Position numbers and translations under genes: made by a program
The notes under the pieces: generated by a model
Seen by the model: the letters and a program-made list of their open reading frames with translations, nothing else
Database searches by the model: none
What the model was told of the DNA's origin: nothing
Source of the DNA: Tolypeutes matacus
Taxonomy: Eukaryota > Chordata > Mammalia > Cingulata > Chlamyphoridae
NCBI GenBank assembly: GCA_026826555.1
Contig: JAKSZT010054215.1
Span: forward strand, 26,673,103 to 26,737,102
DNA: 64,000 bases
Reading direction: 5' to 3'
Shown here: in pieces, positions 37,190 to 49,390 of the stretch
How the letters are laid out: each line of letters starts with the position of its first letter
How positions within the stretch are numbered: position 1 is the stretch's first letter

Positions 37190-37191
<2 letters not shown>

Positions 37192-37232
<41 letters not shown>
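37192..37232. repeat. (GT)20 microsatellite
   Basis: Uninterrupted GT dinucleotides over about 41 bases, long enough to be polymorphic between individuals. Confidence 0.97.
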
Positions 37233-37235
<3 letters not shown>

Positions 37236-40044
37236 AGCAGAGTTGTTAAGCTAAACACCTCCTCCAAGACACCATCATAATTAATCTCACTCCTAGAATA
37301 TTAAGGAATTCTGTAGCTAGAGGGGATTGAACCTCATGTTCCTGGTCCAATGCCTTCCTTTTCTATTGTATTATTTTATCATATATACATTTTTACTATT
37401 AACTCTACTCCAGATTTTATTCCAATTTCACCAATTTCCACACTAATGTCCTTGGCCTGCCCCAGGATCATGCCTAGGCTGCCACACTGTGTTCAGGGTC
37501 CTCTCCTTAAGTTCTCCTGGTCTATGAGCGTTCTCAGCCTTTGTTTTTCGGGACCTTAACAGTTTTGAAGAGTACTGAGCAGTATTTTGGGTTTGTCTGG
37601 TGTTTCTCTTATGATTAGACAGGGATATGGGTGTTGGGGAAGGATACCACAAAGACGAAGTTGCCTCTTCATCTCATCATATCGAGGACACGTGATATCA
37701 GTATGACCCATCACTGGTGATGCGAAGCTGGATCATTTGGTTAAGCTTAGTGGCTACCAGAGTTTTCCTCCATTAAGTTACTATTTCTCTTCTTTCCATA
37801 TGCTATTGTTTGGATATGAGTAAGTCCAGCCCATACTTATATTATCTGCAATAATTCTGTAAGGAAGATTTTTGTTTCCCTTCTCCCCACTTATTTATTT
37901 ATTCAATTGTTTATAGCAGTATGGACTGGTGGAATTTTATTTTACATTTTGGATTGTAATCCAGTACCATGTTCTTTGTCTTCTTGCTCAAATGATTCCA
38001 GCTCTGGCACTTGGGAGCTCCTTCATGTTGGCTCCTGTGCCCCTTTGACATCCTTTTTCTGGTCACTTCTTTGCTTTCTGGCACTACTAGATACTCCATG
38101 CCCATCTTGTACTTTCCCAGGTTCAGCCCTAGAATTAGTCATTTCTCCAATAAGTTGCTATTGGCATGTCACTATATCTAGTCGCTCTCAGAAGAGCCAG
38201 GACATATATGTATGTATACTAAGCCATGTATATACACGTTTATAATTCTCTATCTTTATATATATTAAACTAATCACAAATTTATACTGACACCTTTGAT
38301 GCTCCTCCAGTACCACAGGGTTCATTCAGTCAAGGCTTGCTTCCTTGCTTATCTGCTACTTTGCTCTCTAACAGTATGAAATTTGGCTCCTACCATTCAC
38401 CATTCATTTAGTTATCCATATTCTCCTTTTACAGAAAGGAAGGTTGACACGAGGGCAAGTCACTTGTACAACATCATAACTAACTGGAGTGACAAAGTCT
38501 TCTGGCTTCTCAGCCAGAGAAGCTCTTTCTACAAGGACACATTTTTATCTAATGTTTGCTCTTCTCTACAACCATGCTCATTGTTTCTGGCCTCCAATTT
38601 TATGATTTCATTATTTTATACTTACTAATATCTGACTTCTCCACCTGAAAATATATGTTATAACTTTAGATAGCCCCCCACCATGAATTTACAAATGTAC
38701 AAAGTGAAAATAACCTCTGAAAGCTAAGCTATAAATAAGCTCAGAGTGCTCTATTCCTCAACAGAAGGCATGCCAGGACTTCCATATGGCAGGGGTTCAG
38801 GAGGTGCCAATCTGGTTAGAATGGATGGTTAGGGGCTTTCCCCTGAATTTTAGTTGCAGCAACTTTCACTGAACAGAAAAAGTAAAACATTTGGTACAGT
38901 TACTTTTGTTCACATTGTATGTAAGGTCGAGAAAAAAAGCACTGCCCTGTCAAAGGATATTGTTACTGTTTTTAGTTTGCATGGCTTGAGGTGGGGGCTA
39001 AAGTCCTCCTGCCCCAGACCCCCTCCCCATGCTGCTGGTATTGCTTGTCAACGTATTAGCCATCCCCACAAGCTCCCATCACTGATACTGAGACTCTTAA
39101 CAGACTATAACAATTGCAGGACTTTTTAATCAATGAGTTTAGGAATAGAGGGAAGATTTGAAATTTAGAAGCACAAGCAAATAAAAAAGTTAGGTGAGAG
39201 TATTCAAACCTCTCCTACTCTCCTTCTTTTTCTAATATAACTGATGTAAAAGATGAAGTCAGTTATAAGCAAAAACACCATAGAGAGGTAGAAAGTTTCT
39301 CAGGTTAAAACAAGACTAGCGTAGAAAGAATTTATCCTAAATAGGGTAGGGTGAAGATGATCAATAGTGGAAAAATGGAAAAAGAGGGTCATAGAAGTAA
39401 ATAGAAGTAAACTTTTATTGGGGGAAGAATGAGTCTTGGCCAGGGGGCTGATCATCTAAAGATGACCATAAAGGTAGGAAACACTTCCTGAGTCTCACCA
39501 CAACGGCCCAAGCAAAGCAGTGCCTCTCAAGTTCATCTAGCCAGCTCTCTCAGGCCTGTTCCATGGACATCAGTAGCTTTTATTATTATTATTATTAATT
39601 ATTATTATTATTATTCGGTTTCCCTAGAGTATCTGTCTACTGGGAATGAATGTGCTAGGCATGCCAACAGAATATCGCAGGGTACATGGCAGTGACATTT
39701 CTTGTTGCAAATTAATAAATCTATCTGTGCACTGCACTAGTACGAGCATGCCCTTGAGAGAGAGACCTGCTTGTGTGCTGGCTGAGTCAGGTGTGAGAGC
39801 TTACAAAGTTGAGGTCCTGACTTCTGACATCAGTAAGTTCACTCACCTGAGGAGCCTCTTGGGAGACAACCATCAGCCTTTCTGAAGAATGCACCATTCA
39901 CCCATACATTTTTTTTTTTTCAAAGCCTCCACAGAAGTGATTTCACTTCCCTTTAACCCCTTCTAGCATTGTTCCTATTAACTGAGCTTATTTAATTGTA
40001 TACACTGATTTATAGTTTGTACTTGTTTTCAAAAGGCAGAAGCA
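37233..40044. other. Unique DNA with one ATT microsatellite
   Basis: A MIR-like shred (ttttacagaaaggaaggttg) is at 38428-38480. The 112-codon plus-strand frame at 37907-38245 resembles no family. No other feature recognised. Confidence 0.4.
39579..39615. repeat. (ATT)n microsatellite
   Basis: Eleven or twelve ATT/TTA units with one missing base in the middle (…attaattatt…). Confidence 0.95.
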
Positions 40045-40215
40045 TCCTTTTTGCCACTTACTACCTGTGTGACCTGGGGCACATCTCTGAGTCCTTCTGA
40101 GCCTTAGCTTCCCTATTTATAAAATAGGAGTAATCATGTCAGCCCTGTTCCTCTCACTTGGTTCTTGTGGGAATCCAATAAATTACTATATATGGAAATA
40201 GTGTTAAATCCATTA
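40045..40215 (+). mobile_element. MIR SINE
   Basis: 'tgccacttactacctgtgtgacctggggcacatctctgagtccttctgagccttagcttccctatttataaaataggagtaatcatgtcag' then 'ttgtgggaatccaataaattactatatatggaaatagtg'. This is a clear sense-strand MIR. Confidence 0.88.
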
Positions 40216-40344
40216 AAATACATTTTATTATTGTCATTTCAATTATTACTGTTAATTTGAATTTTTTACTACTCTATTTCTGTAATCTTATAAAATATCA
40301 CAAAAAGGGACAGTTTATGCAAGATCTCCTCAACATCTTCATCC

Positions 40345-40622
40345 GTGCAAACCATGCTCATCTTCCAAAAGCCAACTCAAATGTCACCTCTGCTATGAAG
40401 CCTTTGCTGTCCCCTCAATCCTCTTCTAGTCTGTTGGTCTGACTAGCACATTCATTCCCAGTAGACACATACTCTAGGGAAACCCCATAATAATAATAAA
40501 ATGGTAGATATTTGTACATATGTGTTATTTTCTACACTTAACTGTAAGCTCCTTGAGGGCAGGAACCATGTCTTATCACAACCACTTCCACATGGTGTTC
40601 TCAAGTACATGATTCACTGAAG
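40345..40622 (+). mobile_element. L2 LINE 3' portion
   Basis: 'ctcaaatgtcacctctgctatgaagcctttgctgtcccc' and 'cttaactgtaagctccttgagggcaggaaccatgtctt' are diagnostic L2 3' strings in the right order. Confidence 0.85.
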
Positions 40623-40627
40623 GACCA

Positions 40628-41032
40628 TATTAGTTATTGCTTGAATCTATTGTAACAAATTACTTAAAAACAGAGGCATAATACAACATTTGTCATCTCA
40701 CAGTTCATGAGTCACAGGATCTGGCTTATCACAGCATTTCTGGCTCAGCATTTCTAAAGAGGTTGTGTCCAGCTGTTGGTGTCTGAGGGCTTGGCTAGGC
40801 TGAAGGATGGCTTCTAACATCACGTGACCATCGCAGGAAGCCTGAGTTCTTGCTACGTGGGCAGCTGGCTTCCCCCAGAGTGTTGAGAGGAAGAAGTAAA
40901 GTCACACCACTTTGCATGACCTTGTCTCCAAGGCCTTATTCTTTTCTTTAGAAGTCCAGCCCACATTCAACTGGAGGGAATTATACAGGGGTGGAATTGC
41001 TGGAGGCCATCTTGGAGGCTGGCTGCTACAAT
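40628..41032 (+). mobile_element. MLT1-type MaLR LTR
   Basis: 'attgtaacaaattacttaaaaacagagg', 'catctcacagttcatgagtcacaggatctgg', 'agctggcttcccccagagtg', 'gtccagcccacattcaactggagggaattatacaggggtgg' and 'gaggccatcttggaggctggctgctaca' occur in the order of the ancient MLT1 LTRs. Solo LTR; no internal retroviral sequence adjoins it. Confidence 0.85.
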
Positions 41033-41486
41033 GACTGACTGAATGAATGTGTCACTGTTATTTGCAATGTACTTTCACTCAGGGCTGTTTTTTTCTTCCA
41101 ATCAACATTGACTTGACTCATGTTGAAGTATGCTTGGGAATGCAAATGTGAACCAATCAGTATTTAATTGATACTGAACAGATAATACAAAACAAAGGAC
41201 TCTGAAACTAAATAAAAGTGACTTTTGTATTATACAATCATTGTCCATGCAACCCTTGACTTCAATATTATGTATACATGAGTGATTGAATGAAATTTTA
41301 TCCCAACTTAAAATCTTTACAGTTCAATGAAACCAGTAAAATCATCAGGTAAATGATAATTGAAATCATATGGCTATTCGTTATTGTCTGTTCTAGTTTA
41401 TTGTTTTCTATTTCCTACTACATCAAATCCAAAATCCTCTGCCCTCTTTTCTTAGTGTGAGGCCACAATATATTTCCTCAGTTCCA

Positions 41487-41605
41487 CAACAGGCCAGGCA
41501 CTGGGTTTGAGATACAAGGTGAAGCAGCAGCACAAGTTCCCTCCCCTTACTCTGCTTACAGCCTATGCGGGAAGACAGACATATGGCACACACTCATAAG
41601 AATGC
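41487..41605 (-). mobile_element. L2 3'-end fragment
   Basis: Complement of the L2 3' end: 'ccaggcactgggtttgagatacaaggtgaagcagcagcacaagttccctccccttactctgcttacagcctatgcgggaagacagacat'. Confidence 0.78.
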
Positions 41606-41639
41606 TCTGGAATCTGATAAACTAATTTCTCTACCTCAT

Positions 41640-41995
41640 TCACTACTTCCCAACACACATCTTTAGTCAAGCTGGTCTCCTAATTGTACTCATGATTTCC
41701 TATGAATGTCTTCTCACTTTTGCTTTTACCCAAAGCTTCTCCATGTTTTTTGAAGGCTAGCCAAAAATAGAATGTCTTCCATGAAGTTTTCCTTGAACCC
41801 CAGTGCTTTCAATAGCCTTCTGCTTCCTTGAATTTCTATGGCAAATTAGTCCTTAATTTTGAACTATCTAGCTTCTTTCTCAAATAGTTTCATTTGACGT
41901 AATCATATTACCCCAACAGCTGGCAATTTCTTTGAGGTCCAGCCCCCTCCCCAGTACTTAGAAGGTACTCATTAAATGCTTGCCAATTGATAGCT
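41640..41995 (+). mobile_element. L2 LINE 3' portion
   Basis: 'gaatgtcttccatgaagttttccttgaacccc', 'ttctttgaggtccagccccctccccagtacttagaaggtactcattaaatgcttgcc'. These are degraded L2 3' strings in sense orientation, in opposite orientation to the neighbouring fragment. Confidence 0.7.
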
Positions 41996-42334
41996 AATAA
42001 AGATAAAGTGCTTGCTTCAACGTCCTTGACCAAAACTCTGTGCATTTGAAACTGGACTAATAAGACCTGTTTCTGAATTAATATTCTAGGTACCTAAGGC
42101 TGAGCCTAATTTGAATTAAAATTTACATAAATTATTTTAATCAAAATAAATGCAGAGTCTTAATCTTTTCTGTACTTAGGATTTATTGGGGAGATTAATA
42201 AGTTACTGTTGCTTAGTGTGGAAGCTTAGTATTAGGAATGTTAAATATATTTTATCATAACCCCACAAAAAGCTACTATTTTGCAGTGTTCTTTAGATAG
42301 CATACCTGAAACTGCCTCAGGTCCTGGAAAGAAT

Positions 42335-42512
42335 TTTGACTTTAGAGAAAAGCAGTCCTGGGTAAGTCAAATTCTCACTTTACCATCTGACTAATGGCAA
42401 TTGGTCTAAGCCTCCATTTTCTCATCTATAAAATGAGGATATGCATATTTGATTTTCAGAGTTCTGGGGACAATTGAAACCATGTCACATAGCCCAGGAC
42501 CTAGCTCATACT
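42335..42512 (+). mobile_element. MIR SINE fragment
   Basis: 'gaattttgactttagagaaaagcagtcctggg', 'attctcactttaccatctgactaatggcaattggtctaagcctccattttctcatctataaaatgaggatatgc' and 'catagcccaggacctagctc' follow MIR order. Confidence 0.75.
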
Positions 42513-42734
42513 AGCTGTGCCTACACCATTTCTACTCTTTCCAGTAAATATTTCTTTAAGAATTATTGAACTTATACTAGAATAAGGGTAAAATTCATTG
42601 TTACTCTTACAGAAACAAACAAAATTTTGAACATTTTCCAAAACATCTTTCTCAGGCATCCCACAGCTGGCCACATCTGACAGTATGCTGAAGGAGACGG
42701 TGAGAAATTTAGACCCCTGGCTTCCTCCGATTTC

Positions 42735-43120
42735 AGAGGATTTTATTAGAAGCTTTCAGCAAGGAAAGGCATGATATAACTTCTATTTTGAAAATAGCTA
42801 GGTGAATAGATTGTAAGGGGAAAATGGAAGCAGCAAAACTAGTTATAAGTTTATTTCAGCATTCCAGGGGAGAATTGATGGTGGCTTGGACTAAGGTGGT
42901 ACTGAGATTAGAGAAGGAAACAGATGTCCTATGATTTGGACATTGAACCTCTACGACTTGCCAATGGCTGGGGCTAGTGAGGAAAAGGGAGGAGCAAGAG
43001 AGTTCTCTCTGTTTTTTTCACTTGAACCAATAGTAGATATTAGCATCTGAGTAAGATTCTGGAAGAGGGGCTAGAGAGGGGGAAATCAAGAGTTCTGACT
43101 TGGTTCAGTTAAATCTGATA
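42735..43120 (-). mobile_element. L2 internal fragment
   Basis: Complement of upstream L2 sequence: 'ttttattagaagctttcagcaaggaaaggcatgatataacttctatttt', 'gcattccaggggagaattgatggtggcttggactaaggtggtactgagatta', 'gatttggacattgaacctctacg'. This parallels gagagatgatggtggcttggaccagggtggt. Confidence 0.78.
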
Positions 43121-43954
43121 TGCCTTCAAAACAAATACAAATTAACTAGGTAGCTGCTATCAATAGGTCAAAAGGTTTGCTTTAGAATCAGAGTAGGAGA
43201 TTTATGTAGAGGTGGTGAAAGGAATGAACAAAGCTCATTTCCAATTTGGGGGTCTATGCAACTGTCATCCTACCCACCACAACCATATTATATTCTTGTG
43301 TGGATACTGTTCTTTAAAAATTATCAATAAATAAAATTAACAGGCCATGGTAAAACTGTGAATTTGTAAATACAATGTGACATTTATTAGAGGCCAAGGA
43401 AGTCCTGATACTCATCCCGAGAGGAGAAAAAAAAGCAAGAAAAACGTTTAAGCGTGGAATAGTAGATAATTAGTACTTTGAGTCCACCTGTATGATTTAT
43501 TATTATTTCTTAGAAGATATGGACATACTCAATGTTATCATGCTAGAACATAAAGACAGTATTAAATCTTAGTTGAAATAAGTTGAATAATCAAGCATTT
43601 TGAACAGAATCTGTCTTCAGAACATAAGCAAAATTGCATCTTTAGCATAAAATATATGCATACACACACATACACAAAGAACTGGGAGCACATTTGTATT
43701 AGTACCTTGAAGAACAAGCTAATACTAAATACCAACCACTAGTAACATGAGCTGTCAATGTTAGGAAAATAGATTTTAAATTTGTGAAATATTCACTTTG
43801 CATAAAAAAACATTATAAATTATCTTGGATTATGATTTGTATTATCAGTAGTTTAAGCAGATTAGCCACCTGCCCACTTGAGGGCCTTTTTCAAAGTTCT
43901 TGTTCTTAATTTTTTTTCTAAATATTTTAAGTGCTTTGGAAACTGTGAAAACAG
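43121..43954. other. Unique A+T-rich DNA
   Basis: No repeat or gene recognised. Ends in the T-rich stretch that precedes the exon-like segment. Confidence 0.4.
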
Positions 43955-44138
43955 CAAGCCCTGCCGAGCCTGCCTTGCGTCTTCATCACCAGCTTCAACT
44001 GGCAGCAGGCACATGGATGGATGAGTTTGCCCAAATCACTGCAAGGACAATTGGAACACCAGTCCTGACTGATGTTATGCAAAATGTCAGAGACTTCTGC
44101 ATCCGATCTTGGCATGACATGATGGAAACTTTCCAAAC
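43955..44138 (+). other. Exon-like open segment of unknown identity
   Basis: A 184-base segment, richer in G+C than its A+T-rich surroundings, is preceded by a T-rich stretch and cag (43952-43954) and followed by gtaagg (from 44139), a good splice-donor match. The plus-strand frame is open across it; the encoded string includes LHHQLQLAAGTWMDEFAQI and GTPVLTDVMQNVRDFC. I recognise no family. The minus strand is also open over much of the same span, which weakens the coding argument. Alternatives are an exon of a long non-coding RNA, an exapted old repeat, or chance. No neighbouring exon was identified. Confidence 0.2.
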
Positions 44139-45589
44139 GTAAGGACTGCAGAGAGCCGCACAATCACCACACAAAGGGACTGATGTGTTGCCTATTGAAT
44201 TCAGGCAATGATTACATATAATTGTATCATTACCATCATTACCTAGAGTGAGATTAATGGAAGTAACTATTCAGAAAAACAAGAAAGAAATTAGCTTTGA
44301 AGTAGCATAATGAAAGATTTTAATTGTGGGAAGAATTCAGCCACATTTTAAAATTACTGGTTGTGATTCCATCAAACTTGGTAACCCCAAATCTTACTCA
44401 CTGCTTCAATGCATGTGCTTTATTTCATTTGGCCACACAATGATTAACAAAGGTCAATTATCCACAAAATATAAACCCACCACAAAGCTAATAAACCAAC
44501 CTGTCCAAAATGTTTATTTTAATAAATGAGGTAGTTAGAAGAATGCCAATTGACCACGCAAATAAATGAAGTGACCTTTGTTGGGGTTTTTTTAATGCAC
44601 CATTAAAATCGACACGAGTGGTGCAACCCCTGAAAGCAGCAAAATAACATGTTACGAGATAAAGATACATGTTTCATATCAAGTTAGAAATTAAAGATTC
44701 CTAAAATCTAAGACAAGTTAGCAGTCCAATTTTATTCAAATGCATCTGGCATCTCCATCCCAAAATTTTATTTGTTGCTTTTTAAATTTTTTTTTTACTA
44801 GAGACTGTGTGGATTTTCAAACTGTAAATATATCCAGGATTCTTGCTAGTTCCTGATTCAGAGTAGGGAGACATTCTGAACCATGGGTTCTGCAAAGGGA
44901 TGATTCTGGGATTCTGGACTAGAGGGGCCTTAACACTTGGAGATGTACTTTATGTCCCTTGCAGCCACTGAGGCTTCTTTGAGAATCTTAAAAGGGAGCT
45001 CTTGGAGGGGTTATGGGGAGGTTCAGCAGCCTGAGACCTAGGGGTGGATCTGAACACATAGTCTGTATCTAAACTTAGCATTGATTATACACAATGGTTT
45101 AGAAATTGCTGAAATTTAGACTATTTGTCAGTTGAGTCCAATCAATATGTCAATTCATATTAATTAAGAACCACAATCTATCTAAGTTATAATATAAGTC
45201 ATTTATATTGTAAGGTTCTTTGAATTATCTCTGTATTCACTACGGGAACTCAGAATAAAGAAGAGCAGCATATTCTCTAGACTAGAAAAACAGCATTTAT
45301 AATGTTCAACCTATCCTCTATAGAATACCAATTGCTTACCCGTTTTATGATGTAGCACTTTACATATTTTAAGTCTTTCTTATATATCTGTTCTTTATAA
45401 AAGCCAGAAGAGGTAGAATCCTCAGAAATTATTACTGCCTTTTATAGATAGGGCATAAAATAGAAAAGTGACAAATAAAGACTTGAGATGATTTCTTCTT
45501 ACTCCTAGTTCACATCTCTTTTTCTAAAACATTGTCACGTAGAACCACATAGAAATAAGAACCAGTCCCCAGGGATGGACTCACTCCAC
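44139..45589. other. Unique DNA, possible conserved non-coding sequence
   Basis: 44200-44650 is free of recognisable repeats and contains gtgacctttgttgggg (a nuclear-receptor-like half site) and CpG-containing words such as aaatcgacacgag. No gene identified. Confidence 0.4.
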
Positions 45590-46265
45590 ATTTAGCCCTG
45601 TCCCCTGTACCACCATGGTCCCAGCCACAACCATCTTCTTCGGGAAACTGCAATAGCCCCCTTACTGGTCACTGCTTCAACTCTTTCCTGTTCTCATCTC
45701 TTTTCTACCCTGCAGCCAGGGTGATCTTTCCAAAACAGTGACCCGATCCTGCCACCCCTCTACTTAAAACCTGTCAATGCTAAGTAAGCATTTGCTCTTA
45801 AGGGAAAACTAATGCTGTTAACATTGGCTAATCTCTTCAGATCTCTATGCCAGTGGCATGATATCTGCCTCGACTATTCTGTACAAACTAGTAACTCTTC
45901 CACCCAGTCACAGTCTACCCATTCACCTTGTTTAGTTTTCTTCAGAACACACATTTAGTTGTTAATTGTCTCTCTTTCCGAGATTTCATTGGTTTGGTTC
46001 TCTTCTGTATCCCTAATGGTTAAAACAGTGCCTCATTGTCCAGTGAGGGTTTGTTGAAAACATGGAAGCATGAAGGCCCCATAATGCCCTGCCTGGTCTA
46101 GCCAGCACCTGTGTCTTCAGTCTCAACTCTCGGAGCATTTCCTCTTGCCCTTGGCTCTCCAGGCTCACTACTCTCCTTCCAGTTCTTGGAATAGGCCGGT
46201 TTCTCCCATCCTATTGTCTTGTCCCTGTACCTAGAATGCATTTTCCTCCAATTAATTAAATACCA
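45590..46265 (+). mobile_element. L2 LINE, two or more sense fragments
   Basis: 45630-45790: 'ctgcaatagcccccttactggtcactgcttcaac', 'ctgcagccagggtgatctttccaaaacagtgacccgatcctgccacccctctacttaaaacctgtcaatgc', the upstream L2 segment. 46085-46255: 'tgccctgcctggtctagccagcacc', 'cttcttggaataggcc' region, 'cctgtacctagaatgcattttcctcc', the next L2 segment. Between them (45790-46070) lies a decayed stretch with an L2-like tail. Confidence 0.8.
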
Positions 46266-47339
46266 ATACTTTTTTCTCTAATACTCTTTTACTAGACTGC
46301 GGTTTAGGGTAGCAGGATTTTTGCCTGTTGCTGTTGCTCTGCTCACTTTTGTGTTGCCAATAACTGGTCTCAAGTAATGTCACTTCAAGATGATGTCTCT
46401 ATTTATTTACATCCAAAAAGATAATGTGCTCTTCTATTGAATTAAAATGCATTCAACATTTCATGTTGAGTGGTTCATATTTATAAGTGCCTCACGGAGT
46501 AAATTGGGTAAAGTTAGGCAGTCCATAAACTGCCATAAATGGAACCCCATTAGCAAATTGCCCTCTCTATTTGTGCAGTTAGTAATGGTAAGTTTGGTGT
46601 GGTTTTCACAATAGTAAATGGTTTTAGAGCAAATTAAGTTACCATAGTCTCAAAGCTTGCAGCATAAACCATATTGAAAATATTTATTAAATCTCCAGAT
46701 TTAAATGAAATAAAATTAAGCTTGAAATATTTTGTTACTATAATTGCAGCCTTTTTTGTTTAGAAGAGGAAAAAATCAATATAAACTGTGAAAGTCAAAT
46801 TTTCATGTTAGAAGCTACATGAAAGTGACACTTAACACTGCTTTCTGTTGTGACTAGAACCGTATGTCTCCTTGTATTGTCCACCACTCACATTACTGGA
46901 CTGAAAAGAAGGTGATTCTAATTCACCCCTGTAGTACATGGTCCCAAAAGTGGGTCAGAAATAACAGCAACTCTTCAATATCCAATACATGTTGATAAGT
47001 GGGGGGTCAGGTCCAATTAGAAAGACTCCCTACTTCCTAGAAGCAACAAAGCATGATTTCTCGACCTACCAATAAACAAAAAAATAAATGGATAAATAAG
47101 TAGAACGTATCTTCCACATCTGAAACATTTTGCCCACTGCTTTCCCTATTGAGAATAAAGAATTTCATTGGTATCAATCAAATAGATGTGTATTTTTCAA
47201 ATATTGTGCTTGCAACTGACACATCAACCCCCTGAGGACATGGAAATTAACTGCAAATTTGGACTCCGAAAACAGTTGCTTTATTCAAATTGGGTCTTAA
47301 GACTCAGATAGTAAAGGTTAATGGGAAGAAGAGTTGGGT
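46266..47339. other. Unique DNA, best candidate conserved non-coding stretch
   Basis: 46440-46860 shows no repeat resemblance, is A+T-rich without being low-complexity, and is dense in homeodomain-like words (ccattagcaaattgc, gtaatgg, ttaattaaa-type cores). No coding frame. Confidence 0.4.
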
Positions 47340-47580
47340 AGTGGAAAGAAAGTGGCTTTGGGGTCAAACTGACTTGGGGTTGACAGCCAGTCCTGCCACC
47401 TGCTTACTTTGAGCTTAGGAAATACCACTTAACTTGCCTGGGCCTCAGTACCTTTCTTTGTAAAATGGGGCTGATAGAACATCTAAATCCTATTGTTCTG
47501 GTGGAAATTAAATGTGATAGTAAAGGTTCAAATACTAACAAAGTCTGAAAAAAAAGTAGGCATTCAGTAAATGTCAGTCC
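47340..47580 (+). mobile_element. MIR SINE, nearly full length
   Basis: 'agtggaaagaaagtggctttggggtcaaactgacttgggg', 'gtcctgccacctgcttactttgagcttaggaaataccacttaacttgcctgggcctcagtacctttctttgtaaaatggggctgatagaac', 'gtggaaattaaatgtgatag' and 'gtaggcattcagtaaatgtcag' give the complete MIR order. Confidence 0.9.
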
Positions 47581-47894
47581 TCTCCCTCTCTGATAGTAAT
47601 TTATCCTACTTTAATCCAGCGAGGAGGGAGGGGGAATGGCAGGCACTGTATTTGGCCATTCTTTTTTCTGTATTGTAACTATCCGCAGAATTCACTGAAA
47701 AGTGCTTTCTTCCATGCTATATACTAGGCAAAAAGCTAGTGTTACAGAATACATCTGGCAGATTTAGGTGGGGAAGGGCAGTGTACTAAGAAAAATAGTT
47801 TTTCTTTTCCTTTTAGCAATACCAAAGACAGAGACTGAGCTAGATCACCCATACCATGGAAGCAGGAAAGGCAGTTGCCTGAATGATATGATTT

Positions 47895-48178
47895 GCAGAT
47901 CCATTCGCTCATCTATTAAACATTTATTAAGTCCTTACTATGTGCAAGGCACTGTGTTGGTCCTTGGGGATAATGTGAGAACAATCGATATGTTCATCAT
48001 TAGTGATGGAGAAAGGTATTAATTTATATTAAAGCTTTGAATAATACTGTTTAGTATATAATTAAAAACTGAGATAAAACTCTGAAAGGGGCAAGAAGCT
48101 GAGAGAGCATAAGAAAAAGGGATATCATTTGGAGATAGTAGTCCAGGAAGTCTTCCCTGCAGAAGAGCCGCTGGCTTT
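47895..48178 (-). mobile_element. L2 3'-end fragment
   Basis: Complement of the L2 3' end: 'attcgctcatctattaaacatttattaagtccttactatgtgcaaggcactgtgttggtccttggggataatgtgagaac', then further upstream 'gtccaggaagtcttccctgcagaag'. Confidence 0.82.
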
Positions 48179-48229
48179 GATGGATGAGTGAGAGTTAACA
48201 GGGAAAGCCCGGAAAGATCACTTGCCTTC

Positions 48230-48500
48230 TCTGACTGGGTAACTCTTCACCCTTTAAGATCCAGCTCCTTGAGGCCTTTCTTGATTCCCCCAGGCCGTTT
48301 CTTGCTTCCATTTTTGTCTTCCCAAAACCCTCTTGCTATTCTCTGCCTAACCATTTATCACAATGAAAAGATCAGTTTATACCTCTCTCTCCATGCTGTA
48401 TCGGGAGGCCAAGATGCTGCCTCATGTTCTGTAACATCAGTGCTCAGTCCCGGGCACATAGCAGGCACTCAGAAAATGATTCATGAAGGAACACAACCCT
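48230..48500 (+). mobile_element. L2 LINE 3' portion
   Basis: 'caccctttaagatccagctccttgaggcctttcttgattcccccaggcc', 'tctgcctaaccatttatcac' and 'cagtgctcagtcccgggcacatagcaggcactcagaaaatgattcatgaagg' are L2 3' strings in order. It is back to back with an oppositely oriented L2 end. Confidence 0.83.
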
Positions 48501-49249
48501 CCATGACCTTGTCATCATGCCCAATATTTCCATGTAACTCATTTATTTTAATTGAGGTTCTTTAAGAGTTTTTTAAAAGTATAGAATTCTGAGCAATTTT
48601 GCCCATTATTTTGACTTTGTATTGTTGATATAGTATAGTACAAGGAATTTTAAAAGTCTATTAGCATGCAGGACATCAGGAATTAACACCTCAGTTCAAG
48701 GAAGCTGGCAAGATGATCTTTAATAACCTAGAAAGTTCCTGGACAACAAAGTTTTGATTCAGAGTTGCAAAAACGCACCATAAAATTTTGCAGTAATAAC
48801 CAATAACCAAACAAGACTTATGGATTCTTTACAGCAATGATTAAACTGAAACTGCCTGGAAGTTACATAAGGCTAAGTGGTACTTTGTCCTACAATAATA
48901 CTTCTGTTTGGTTCAACAAAAATGCAAAGAAATTCATAGGACTTCTGTCCTATGAAGGTGTCTGAATTTCTGCTAGATCAGAGATATGCACTCTGGGCCC
49001 TGCTTTCCTCACAGTAGTCTGTTACCTAGCAACCAACACATCTAGGCATTACACGGATGGGGCTACAGGAATATACATCCTCACTCTTTTATCAATAGAT
49101 TGGAGGAAATGCTCTAAATCAACAAAATCAACAAAAATAGAACTTCTACAAGTTTGCTTGTGATTCAGCACCCATTAAAAATTTATACTGATCTACATGT
49201 AATTTTAACATTCTCTCCAGAGCTTGTGGGAACTCATGCTACCTGTATT
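48501..49249. other. Unique A+T-rich DNA
   Basis: Nothing recognised. Confidence 0.4.
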
Positions 49250-49260
49250 CCTCCATCTCT

Positions 49261-49379
49261 TTTTTTTTTTTTTTTTTAATTAATTAATTTATTTTCTTAC
49301 TGGGAGGTCCTGGGGACCAAACCCAGGTCCCTCCATATGGGAGATGGACGCCCAACCATTTGAGCCACATCCGCCCCCA
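49261..49379 (-). mobile_element. tRNA-derived xenarthran SINE (DAS type)
   Basis: On the minus strand the body begins gggggcggatgtggctcaaa. The pol III A box is tggctcaaatgg (complement of about 49356-49367) and a decayed B box is gggtttggtcccc (complement of about 49314-49326). An A-rich tail (T run at 49261-49278, then TTAA units) follows. The flanks cctccatctct (49250-49260) and cctccgtctct (49380-49390) form a target-site duplication with one mismatch. This is the tRNA-derived SINE type of armadillos and sloths and is the main evidence for the host group. Confidence 0.9.
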
Positions 49380-49390
49380 CCTCCGTCTCT

